Assembly: GCA_026168455.1 (NCBI GenBank)
Contig: CM047429.1
Coordinates: forward strand, 50,599,027 to 50,663,026
Source: Theocolax elegans
Lineage: Eukaryota; Arthropoda; Insecta; Hymenoptera; Cerocephalidae
DNA: 64,000 bases
Reading direction: 5' to 3'
Shown one piece after another: positions 1 to 9,695 of the stretch. How positions within the stretch are numbered: position 1 is the first letter of the stretch; each line of letters starts with the position of its first letter. The position numbers and the translations under genes are program-made. The notes under the pieces are model-generated. The model ran no database searches, had not been told where the DNA came from, and saw only the letters and a list, made by a program, of their open reading frames with translations.

Positions 1-341
1 CCCAATGGAGTCAAAGGAAATTACCATAGAGTTTATAAACAATGGATTGTACATCGTCGTAAAGCGAAACGTGCGTAAACGTTTGGCTATTCGAACGAGC
101 TCCGTCTCCAGCCGCGCGTCGCCCCGATTCAAACGTGTACACGAAGGAAGCATAAAGAAGCTACGAGTAAGCGAGAGAAAAGAAGTGGAGGAGAGGAGGA
201 ACTGCAAAGACACGTACATTATTCACTTGGCGCGTCGACTTTATAATTCAAAATACGCGCCAAGGGGCAGGAGAGGGAGAGGGGTGCTGCTCCCGAGGAC
301 GAGACATCCAAGACGCGGATACGGACGAAAGCGAGGAGCAC

Positions 342-393
342 AGGAGGAGGAAGCGGAGGAGGAGGATGAGGAGGTGGAGGAGGAGGAGGAGGC
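342..393. repeat. Imperfect (GGA)n purine tract
   Basis: Imperfect AGG/GGA triplet reiteration of about 52 bases. It explains the Glu-rich plus-strand and Pro/Leu-rich minus-strand open frames here, which are therefore not counted as genes. Confidence 0.85.
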
Positions 394-566
394 AAAACGA
401 GCGCAACGATAAAGGGAACGCGGGAGGACACGCGGAGAAGGGAAAGAACGAGACGATAAAGAACAAAGGTGGAGTATTCCTCGGAATGCGAGATAGGTGT
501 TTGGTTTATGGCCGGTCCGTGAGCGGAATTCCCTCCTTGGCCAACGCGCGATTGTACCCCTTTTGC

Positions 567-592
<26 letters not shown>
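567..592. repeat. (CT)n microsatellite
   Basis: About 13 uninterrupted CT units, followed by CACTCTAG. It is the source of Ser-Leu repeat open frames on the plus strand and Arg-Glu on the minus strand. Confidence 0.95.
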
Positions 593-598
<6 letters not shown>

Positions 599-1200
599 AG
601 CGTCGCAGCCTGACGTACGCCAAGAGAATTTACTCGACCGCTGAGATAGCGAGAGTCGCGCACCTCTGAGCGTATCGCGCTTATACCGAAGTGCAGTCCC
701 GCGGGATCTGAGATCGATCATGCGGTTTTTTCAAGGGCTCGAGTGCGCCCTCTTCTTATTTCTCCATCGGTACGAATACAAATATGAAAATTTTATTTAC
801 TTCGCAAAGCCATCAGAGTCTTATTCGTCTTGGTCTAATCACGCGCGATTCCAAGAGAGGAGAGGTATATATATACATACATTATTATTCCGTCATACGT
901 TTTCCCCGCGTGCAACCATCGACGATAAGTGTAAAAGTCAATTTCGAGCGTGATCGCTCTCAAAATACGATTTCGATTCGCTTCGGATTTATGAATTTAT
1001 ATTATCATTACTTTTTCATTGGTACCGTTTCGAGGCACGTCGGAAATATGAAATGTAATTTCGACTCGGCAATTTATATATAGAAATCCGTTGGTGGTAT
1101 AAAGGAAAACCGATCGGACGCACTCTCGCGGAACAACGCTGTCCTCTCGAAATATTACTCTCCCTATATTACAATTCTGTATATGTGTATAGAAACGCCC

Positions 1201-2107
1201 GCGTGAATCTGATTTTATTTAATCACTAAAAGCAATCATACAGATATATAATACTAGTTCATCAATGTAGCTTTGACGTCGAGCTAATTCATTATACCGC
1301 ATACCATTATGCACCCTAAAATAATTCTGTTCAGACGAAAATATAATTACTCTTAAATACACAGATATTCTTTGATGCAAATGTTTTGCCACATTAGAGA
1401 TATCTTTACTTATTTATTTAAGAGGTATTTACAATTTTCTGTAGAGCACGATTATTTTACTATCATTAACTACTGTGCCATCATAGGGTATATTATTATA
1501 ACAATTAATGATCGATTGATTCTATTTAATGTAAATATAACTTTTTAATGGGATACACGATAGAAATGCGATATTTAAGAAATATACATATTATTCACAA
1601 ATTTACTTATTAAAAAAAACGTTATCACGATACAAGAAATTCAATTATAATACATAAAATATTGTATGTTTATTAATTCAGTTACATTAAAACTACCCAA
1701 TTATTTAAAAAAAATATTAAAATGTGGTTTTAAATTATATGACGTACTAAAAATTCAATACGTGTATATACTTTACTTCAATTAGTTTTAGAATTTAATT
1801 ATTCGATTTAATTGACGAGAAATTTAATTTCTTCTATCGCTTCTTTGCAATCTGCAGAATAGAATTTATGTAGATGGACCTTTCAAATGGAATTATTATA
1901 TTGCATAAGTTTGTCATATAATGTTGTGTAAGAGCACATTAAGAGGGTGCCAAATCAAATTTAGTTCTCCCTACTTATCAACCGAAATAACAAAAAATTC
2001 AATTATATTGAATAAAATGTGATAGTATTTAAAAAAGTATGAGAAGATACGCCTTAATTTATAAACCATTCTTATCTCATTACACAATTTGAAACTAAAA
2101 TATATTT
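1201..2107. other. AT-rich gene-free DNA
   Basis: Very AT-rich, stop-dense in all frames, with short A/T homopolymers. I see nothing beyond background here. Confidence 0.6.
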
Positions 2108-2174
2108 AATTGTAGATTAGGTATTGTATCGATAATTGATGAACACACTGTATTGTTTACATTACATTGCAACG

Positions 2175-2203
2175 TTTCGATGGAAATTCTCCATCCTCTT
2201 CAG
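2175..2203 (-). ncRNA. Hammerhead-like ribozyme core (left arm)
   Basis: Exact mirror copy of the core at 2471-2499, on the opposite strand because of the perfect inverted repeat. The same caveat applies: only the CUGANGA/stem II/GAAA part is visible. Confidence 0.4.
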
Positions 2204-2470
2204 GCATTACCTTTATTACACATATTTTACATTAGATTAGAATAACAAGATTGAATATAAATATATTATAATTATTACATTGGTAACTTACTACACGTCA
2301 ATATTCATTAAAAATTATAAAAATTCTTTCGTAGTATCTCTGAATCAGAATTTTTATAATTTTTAATGAATATTGACGTGTAGTAAGTTACCAATGTAAT
2401 AATTATAATATATTTATATTCAATCTTGTTATTCTAATCTAATGTAAAATATGTGTAATAAAGGTAATGC

Positions 2471-2499
2471 CTGAAGAGGATGGAGAATTTCCATCGAAA
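2471..2499 (+). ncRNA. Hammerhead-like ribozyme core (right arm)
   Basis: CTGAAGA (2471-2477) is followed by a potential 6-bp stem GATGGA/TCCATC with a five-base loop, then GAAA (2496-2499) and CG. This matches the CUGANGA - stem II - GAAA layout of hammerhead ribozymes, including those known from Penelope-like elements. Stem I, stem III and the cleavage triplet could not be assigned convincingly, so catalytic activity is inference. Confidence 0.4.
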
Positions 2500-2885
2500 C
2501 GTTGCAATGTAATGTAAACAATACAGTGTGTTCATCAATTATCGATACAATACCTAATCTACAATTTCAACTGCGTGGACGATATTAATATAACTAAAGA
2601 ATTTAAAATATATTTAAGTTTTCGAGAAATCCTTTACGAAAAATATGAACTAAGTGTAATATAATCAACATTTTTTGGTATTTGATTTCTGGAAAACCCG
2701 ATTGTATATTAGTCTGAAATTTCGTATAGAGACAGATCGCTTGCGAAATCGTTATTTTCTCGCATTTCTCCGAATACTATCATATTCTCTAAATTATAAT
2801 TAAATTCTTTGTTTAGTTCGGTTGATGAGGTAGGGAGGATTAATGTTGAATTTGACACTCCGTTAACGCACTTTCATCTTATTAA

Positions 2886-3173
2886 ATTTGCACGTATGAG
2901 GATGTCTGCATTACTCGGGACTCGGTACGCGACTTAAATTCACGTGCATCAATTCCCAATGGTACGGATGGGCAACAACGCGTCGGTGATCCATACGGAG
3001 TTGTGTGCCTATTCTGCAATACCGTGCACCCAGGCGATTCGCTAACTGTGAACGAAACATACCAAGCAGTCTTGACATGCGGGCAGTGTGAGAACTCGAC
3101 GCGACTTAAGTGTTTCGAGGTCATAGGTTACGCTACATGTCAACGTCATCATCGTTTTATTGTGTTCCTACCA
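2886..3173 (+). CDS. Unassigned open frame with two CxxC pairs (possible exon)
   Basis: A 96-codon plus-strand frame runs between TAA at 2883-2885 and TAA at 3174-3176. It has no ATG at its start, so it would have to be an exon or a fragment. Codons 41-44 read CLFC and codons 65-68 CGQC, 20 residues apart, the spacing of a zinc-ribbon-like site; a further Cys is at codon 76. The segment is clearly GC-richer than the DNA on both sides. No obvious splice acceptor precedes it; GT dinucleotides near 3118 and 3127 are weak donors. The antisense frame at 2882-3124 is probably its shadow. I do not recognise the family. It may be a decayed or captured gene piece. Confidence 0.3.
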
Positions 3174-3176
3174 TAA

Positions 3177-3703
3177 CTTTAATTACTTTATACCATAAAT
3201 ATTTGACAACTTGTTAAAACCTTCAAATAGATTTGAGATGTTTGACTAAAAATTTTGATAAAGCAATAGTTGTTTTGAAAATCTTTGTTTATAGTTATAT
3301 AACAAAATATTTATAAAATATCAACTAAAGCTAATAATAATATATGACCTGTAGGATATTCTCAATGATATAGTTATGCTGATTGAAAAGTATAGAATAG
3401 TATAAAATAAACAAAAAAATTTTGAATAGAAATTGGTGTAAACGCAACTATAAATCGATGTTGTTTCATATTATCAACGATATTACAGTCGGTATTTATT
3501 ATTTATTAACATTCGAAAACTAGTATTTTCTCTTATTTTAGCTATTTCAAAGCTTAAAAGAGGATTATTTAGGAAACTAGTCTCAATGTTTACATAGCTC
3601 TGGGTAAGAATAGGAATAGGAATTTTACAACGGTGGTTAGTATCGGGCTACATAATAATAGGTATAATACATAACATACATGTAGCACGTATGAATGAAT
3701 CTC

Positions 3704-3755
<52 letters not shown>

Positions 3756-5379
3756 TTAGTGGCCGCGTAGAAGTGAATAAAAGACGCGAGTATTCGTTTC
3801 AAGCGAACGATACCGCAAAATAACCGCGCGGAGAGATGCACAGCGATAGCGAGGGAGGAAGAGAGAGAGAATATACGCGCGTACACACGGGGATGTTCGT
3901 TTCCCGCGAGCAGATACAACCAGACCAGACACGAGCGCGTGGTAGATCCGGCATTTTTTTCATTATTATCGTTATTGCCATTGTGCGAGCCGTGTCCGCC
4001 GTACTACCATAATAATCACGAAATTAGCGTAACAATAGCCACGACCTGCGCTCCGGTATTTTCAGTATAGCAAGCACGCTCACCAATCGTCATTGCTACC
4101 ACGAGAGAACGCTGTACCCGGATCGGGAACTGGATCTGTCTCTCCATCCAAGGATCTCCAATGATATCGGTTCCATCTCTCGAGTCTCGACAACACCAAC
4201 CACTTGATAGTTTTTATGAGATCCTCGGATATCTAACAACCAAACAACGAAACTCGAATTTTAATGCAGCGTTATGCTCTCGTCGATTATTTAGTTATTA
4301 CTCACGATTTCATAGATAATACGACAACGGATTAATTTCATTAATCGATATTCCGTGAGTTTCGGTCGACTAAGGGATAGATTCACTTTGAATCCATAAC
4401 CATTTTCTTACGTTGCTAGCTTTCTTATTCAACTTTTTCTTTTTCTTTCTCTTTTTCTCTCACTCTTCCTCTCTCCTCATTCATTTCTTTAACTTTTTTG
4501 TTCGTTTGTCCTAGCGAGCTGCTGCATAAGCGACGTAGATTGGTGGGATGGATGTCTGTGCTCCCGGGTTTCTCCGTTATCAGGCGGGTGCTTCGTTATC
4601 GGGCGATAACGACGTCCTAGATTCGCAAACGATGATTTTCTCGCCCTCTCGTCTTGGAGGGCGAGCCGGAAAGAGACTGCGCTCTTTAAATCGTGCCTCA
4701 ATCTTAGCAGTATTAAATTTGCGAGACAATACGAGAAGAACCTCCTCTAGATGTTGAACGAGACAAATTATTGTTATCTTTCCTCGCGTTATACTAACTT
4801 TCGACCTCTTCGATTTACAGTACCGGAATATTACACCAAATCGTCGGTTAATTTACTATATTAATTATTCGCCATTTTAATTTTATTCTTATTCGAATTT
4901 TATTTACGATACTTTATGAATGTTTTTAACCCACTACTTGTTACATTTTCCAAATTTAATTGACACGCTCAATAAGGTCTACCTATACAAATTGTACGAC
5001 GCGTAACAATTGAAAAATTAGTTTTTTTGTAATTAAGGATAAAAATTCTGTAAAATTAAATAGTAAAGTAAAACAAATGGTGGTAAAGTCTGTATCTGTT
5101 TACATCTATCAGTTACAGGGGATTAAATCGTCCGTACAAATGGAGAAAAGAATTGTATAGAAAAAAAAGGGCGGGTATAGGTTTGGAGAGTCGATCGGGC
5201 AAGTTAAAGCGTATATAGTTACGTTAGTACGTTGTCTCGACATCCGAACATCCGAGATGCTCGCAAAAAAGGTACCCCCTGCTTCTCCCCCCCCCTCCCC
5301 GGAAGGATCGATCTCAAGCTAGGCGAAGTTACACCTACGGATCGTTAAATCCTCTGGAGCTTTACGCGAGTCGATTAGT
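3177..5379. other. Gene-free DNA with GA repeat and mid-GC blocks
   Basis: AT-rich to ~3590, a GC-richer part around 3760-4760, then AT-rich again. Apart from the (GA)n tract and a pyrimidine-rich stretch at 4430-4500, I see no structure. A C-rich run lies near 5286-5300. Confidence 0.5.
3707..3752. repeat. (GA)n microsatellite
   Basis: About 23 uninterrupted GA units, the longest dinucleotide repeat in the window. It is translated as Ser-Leu repeats in a spurious minus-strand frame. Confidence 0.97.
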
Positions 5380-6250
5380 CAGAGGATATTGGGGTGTACT
5401 CCGAGTGTGCGATCGATGTCGCAGAGATGCGTAGGTGTGAGAGTACAACAGTGTCTCAGCGCTCGGTTTCGGAGCGGCTCTTTTTTCATAGTCCCTTTCT
5501 TTCGGGGTTATTTCTCATCGGCCTTACATTTGTCTTTCTTTCCGCTGTCCGGTGCGGCGGGAGGCTTGCGGATCGCGCGGCGCGCATTGTGCGGCCGCCC
5601 GCCCGCCCGCCGCCTCGTGAAAAAGAAACGTCGCGCGTTGAGCCAGCGATATATTCGCGAGCCATTTGCGCGACGCACCACCAACCTAGCCGCGAGAGGA
5701 GAAGGAAGGGAATAAACGTGAGATCACGAACGCGGGCGGACGGAGATGGAGACCGAGGAAGGGGGATCTCGAGCCTCGAGCTCAATGCTCCTCATTTGTC
5801 CACGTCTCCGCTACTACGGGCATCTGGATAATTTCTTCCGCCTTAATCCACGCTATTTGCAGCTTACCCCTCGCCTCGCGTCTCTCGCGACCCTCCCTCC
5901 TCCGTCACCGCTCGGTCCATGGTGCGCCTGCGCGCTTTTTTTTATCCTCACCTCTCACCCGAGTCTCGCTTTGCTTTTTGTCACGCTCTCCCTCCCGCCT
6001 CCCGCCTTCCCACCTCTCGCCTTCTCTGCCCTCGCCTTCCGTTCATACGCTACTTCGATAAACGCGCGATTAATGTACTTTTCTGCTACTTCTCCCTCGG
6101 TCTTCCCTGTAGACGGATCAAATTAAGACTTCCGGGAGCGAAAAAGATAGCCATCAATGGTTCTCACGTGTCATTGGAAGACATCAAGACAGTGTCTGCC
6201 CTGCTTCTCTCTTCGCCACCCGTTGCGATAGTTGCGACGACGCTTAACTA
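5380..6250. other. CpG-dense GC-rich block (island-like)
   Basis: Dense CpG and GC-rich triplets, including a GCCC/GCCG-type run near 5590-5615 and long pyrimidine-rich stretches at 5880-6040. Several overlapping open frames exist on both strands, but they are low-complexity (Arg/Ser/Pro/Leu) and mutually overlapping. A promoter or enhancer CpG island is as likely as exonic DNA. Confidence 0.4.
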
Positions 6251-6493
6251 TTAAAATACGTCAAAAACTAAAATTTTCGTTACAAATAAATATTAATGTA
6301 GATTTTGAATAATTATGGGTGCAACTGCATTGAGAAAGTAATGGAGAAAGTAGTCTTATATTTATGATTAGTCTTCGGAGCGCAATCAGCGGGCAAGATT
6401 CCCAAAGACCAAAAGTCGAATTTTCGTGGAGCAAGTGATTGGAACGATTCATTCAAGGAGTCGCGGCCGGTCCACCGTTTCGACTGCAGGGCA

Positions 6494-6778
6494 GATGCAG
6501 TTGCATAAATCCGAGTCACGTTCTGGAGGACATCGTGCGGTATTCGTCGGAGGTGTCGTCGAGGTCCCGGTCGCGGGTCTCGCCTTTTAAGGGCAGTACC
6601 GAGGGCGACTCGTCCGAAGAAGGCGTGCGGCTGCGAAATATGTCGAGAGCGCGTTTAGCTGGATTACGCGGGAACCCACAGCGGCTCTACCACCTCCGCT
6701 CTTCATGTTTTATTCAGGAGCGCCGGCCGCGCACGCCCTCGCATCGGACGTCCGAGCCTTTGGTCTTCCCAGGGCAAA
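6494..6778 (+). CDS. Candidate coding exon, function unknown
   Basis: The plus-strand frame opened by ATG 6439 stays open for 180 codons. The first half has an exon-like profile: GC-rich third positions and a Ser/Arg/Glu-rich stretch (VSSRSRSRVSPFKG). A CTGCAG at 6488-6493 could act as acceptor and AAA|GTGAGC at 6779 as donor, giving about 95 codons. No family is recognised and no partner exon was found. The 3' half is less coding-like, so the true exon, if any, may be shorter. Confidence 0.28.
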
Positions 6779-6981
6779 GTGAGCTCGAAAGCCTGAAATT
6801 ATTGCCGCTGCACGAGCGCACTCGCCCGCGTATGTTTTGCATGCTTTTTGTCGACATTAGGCCCTCAACTTTTCTTTCTTTTTGCCTTCCACCAGAATTA
6901 ATGCACATGATAATGCTTCGCTTTCTTTCTCCACGTTTATACTCTGGTTATACACACTCATTTCCTTTTGTTTTTTCTTGA

Positions 6982-9426
6982 ACTTTTCCTAACTTTGTAT
7001 TCCCTTATCATTTAATGATTCTCTTTTTAGATCAGTACATTTGTATTATACGTATGACTTATTCATTTTAAGCCCAATTCTTGGTAAAAGACGAGATTTT
7101 TCAAACTCAAATTTCTATTGATTAGCTTCGTCGATTGTATAATTTAAACACTTTATTTAAAATTTATACTTTGGAAATATAGAAAATATTAATACTTAAT
7201 TTTACATCGTTGAGTAATTGTCCTTAGGGATAGTTACTCGATAAATGATAAAAATGACTATGTTGCATAGTTAATTTCACTACAAGTTTTGGAGATTTTA
7301 GGTGGTATACCGTAAATTTTAGTATACAACATAGAAATATTTATCGTTTGTCGAGTTTGTCACAATTGTTATAGAACTTAATAGCAATAAGCGACAAAAA
7401 TTAAAACATTTAAAATTAATATTATTATCAAATTTTTCGAATACGTTAGTGAAAATTTATTTATTTTTTAATAGAAACTTATTTGTGATAATCTTCATGT
7501 TTATACACATATGATTGTGAATTATAATTCGTGGCAATATAATGATCCTATTGATACCTTATGTTTATAGGTTACTTCTACAAAGCCTTACAAAAATTGT
7601 AAAGATACGCAGTCTCCTTTGTACATAACGATTCGTAATCCAATTGTTATATCATTATTAATATTATTTTCATGTAACATTATTGGATAGAGCTCCTTTG
7701 AATATACAATCTTATGGGTAATATCACTGTTAATAAGTAATGTGAGAAACATTATTGGAAACATTCGCAAATAATGAGTAATAACTTGATTCTTACAAAA
7801 GTTTAAAAAAAAATGTATCGTTGCAATGAGATGAGAATGACTGGGGGTCGGGTTGCGTACCTTTGTGGCTCTGAAGCATATACATCGAGCCGTACATTAC
7901 GGTGGACGAAACGTCGCCTCCGGACTCACGGCTCGCTTCTCGACCACTCCGTATCCCCTGTACGCCCCCACAGTCGCGTATCAAGCTTGACGCAGAATTT
8001 CACCTCCCTCCTGGCGCGTCCTTCCTTGGAACGGCACGACACAGTGTCGATGCCTGGGCAAGCGGATCGTATTCAATGCGGTGCCACCGGGCTCTTCGGG
8101 AAATCGAGTAGCGTCGACTGTCCCGATTTGCCAACTCACGCGATGTAACCCATACCTTCCCGTGATTTTTCTGATCCCAACCCTCAGCAACAACAATTTA
8201 AATGTACAACCAAAAAATTGCAGATTAATTTTCTGACATTGTTCAATATCAAGTAATTCAAAAATAATTATACTAATGTCAAGGCGGATAGACTCTAGTC
8301 TGTTCTATTATCCAAGCGATCGTTCGTCACATTTTTGCTGATTCTGTCGATGGAATGATAGATACAGAGTCTATTATAGTATTTAGTGAAAAAATATAAT
8401 AAATATAGATTGAAAATTGTTATGGATGTCGACCGATTCTCTATGGCTCGTACACGTCCAGTGCGTTCTTGTATCTATTATATCATACCATATAACGGGA
8501 AATTTCGATTTGACCCAGGCGAGATACTCGGATGGGAGGTTTGAGGGTTCTGGACTACGATAAATACGTTGAGTTTTCCACTCGACGCCTCTTGGTTATG
8601 GTCGTTAAGCGAGCTTTGTGACGCTTTTCTAGTCCCTCCTTCGCACCTTCTAAGCTTTCTTTCCGAGAAACGGCAATGATCCCGCCTTATAGGTTTGAAC
8701 CGAGTGCTTTTCGCGATACCACGTTCCAGATGTAGTTTTACAGTTCTTTATTGCTTTACCGTATCCCAATGCGATAGGCACGGTATATTTAAAAAAAATT
8801 GAAAACCAAGTTACCACGAGTTGTCGCGCAAACTTTCTACTCGTGAATTACGAGACTTATATACTTCTCTCTGCATAGCGAAACAATACCCAAGTTAAAG
8901 ACCCTTTGCGGTAACGTTCAAAACTTTTGATTGCACTCCTTTATTCAATTTCATTTTTCTTGTATTTAACCTTCCAACCATAGCCTTTATTGGCTATAAG
9001 AATTAACGTGTGACGTCGAATGCATCTCGCACGAATATCAAGATTAAATGTCGTTACCGTAATGCTCAGGCACAGATCTTTTAACTTCATGAGTGGTAAC
9101 TATATTAAGTAAAAAATTTATAATTGTATATTATCCGCTGTGTAATGAATCTTAAAACTTAAATATAGCAATTATACTATTTATAAAATATATAGGGGTA
9201 AGCGGTGTAGTTGTTGCCCACTTAAGACAACCCACAGAAATTTTTAAATAATTAATTTACAATTTGGGTTTAACAATTATGAAATTACCGCATAAAATAG
9301 ATTTTAATGAAAATTGTGGTAAATAAAAATATTATAGTGATTGGTCTACCCCAATTTCATGTTAACATACAAATAAAAAAGTTCAAATTTTGAAGCCCAA
9401 GTTTCTTTTTCATTTCAAGACAGGTA
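6982..9426. other. AT-rich DNA with small GC-richer islands, no supported gene
   Basis: 7000-7800 is AT-rich and featureless. A GC-richer island at 7830-8160 has a minus-strand frame reaching CACAAAG|GTACGC (donor-like at 7860), but no acceptor I trust. 8430-8800 is mid-GC without open frames of note. Near 9194 a GGGGTAAGCGG sequence after TA looks like a transposon end, but no matching partner was found. Confidence 0.45.
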
Positions 9427-9695
9427 ATATTTTAACTAAATACAATATATAGTATATATTACATACCATGACCAGTAAAATAAGAAATGTCTCGGATCAC
9501 ATGTAATTGTCGGCCGAGGCGAAGCCTAGGTGGACGAACATGTGATTCGAGACTTTCTTTTTTACTGGCCTAGGTGTGTATGTATACTATTTTTCTACCC
9601 GACGTTGCCAGAAAACGGCAACTTCAATTCGCGCAGCGGCCGGAAAGTTGCCGCTTTCCGGCCGGAGGGCAGAAAATATAATTAGTTAAAATGTT
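9427..9695. repeat. Compound GC-rich double hairpin, probable MITE-like element
   Basis: Two nested inverted structures sit in AT-rich DNA. In the first, CCAGTAAAA...CTCGGATCACATGT (about 9472-9505) pairs imperfectly with ACATGTGATTCGAGAC...TTTACTGG (about 9539-9571), and pairing extends outward through ATAGTATA/TATACTAT. In the second, TTTTCTACCCGACGTTGCC (from 9591) pairs imperfectly with GGCCGGAGGGCAGAAAA (to about 9677). The sequence between the first arms is strikingly GC-rich (GGCCGAGGCGAAGCCTAGG). Outer ATTTTAACTAA-like ends suggest one inserted unit. Family not recognised. Confidence 0.6.

Larger units (their letters stand above)
1..1200. other. GC-richer block with simple repeats, no supported gene
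   Basis: The first ~730 bases are CpG-rich and purine-skewed, then the sequence becomes AT-rich. A 135-codon open frame at 5-412 ends in a run of Glu/Arg codons created by the GGA repeat and shows no domain. I see no splice-site pair or promoter I would defend. This could be regulatory or 5' flanking DNA. Confidence 0.5.
2108..2566. repeat. Perfect 220-bp inverted repeat (foldback), 19-base spacer
   Basis: Bases 2108-2327 are the exact reverse complement of 2347-2566: every position pairs with its partner summing to 4674, with no mismatch or gap found by eye. The 19-base spacer is 2328-2346. The symmetry breaks immediately outside (2107 against 2567). No clear target-site duplication is seen. 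Each arm holds a CTGAAGA...GAAACG motif like the conserved core of hammerhead ribozymes in Penelope-like element terminal repeats. Two head-to-head copies of such a terminal repeat would give this structure. Absence of divergence implies recent origin, gene conversion or an assembly artefact. Confidence 0.9.

Noticed and set aside
3590..3981. Ser/Leu-repeat minus-strand frames
   Set aside because: Created by the (GA)n microsatellite; the same applies to similar frames at 366-644, 28961-29365, 29998-30234 and 30364-30675.
5389..6254. Several 100-145-codon plus-strand frames in the GC-rich block
   Set aside because: They overlap one another in different frames, are low-complexity and have no splice or domain support; GC content alone explains them.
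7861..7984. Minus-strand exon ending at CACAAAG|GTACGC
   Set aside because: The donor is acceptable, but no acceptor with a pyrimidine tract was found and the peptide is short and unrecognised.
9194..9360. Transposon with GGGGTAAGCGG terminus after TA
   Set aside because: No inverted partner end was found; CTACCCC near 9350 is too short a match.
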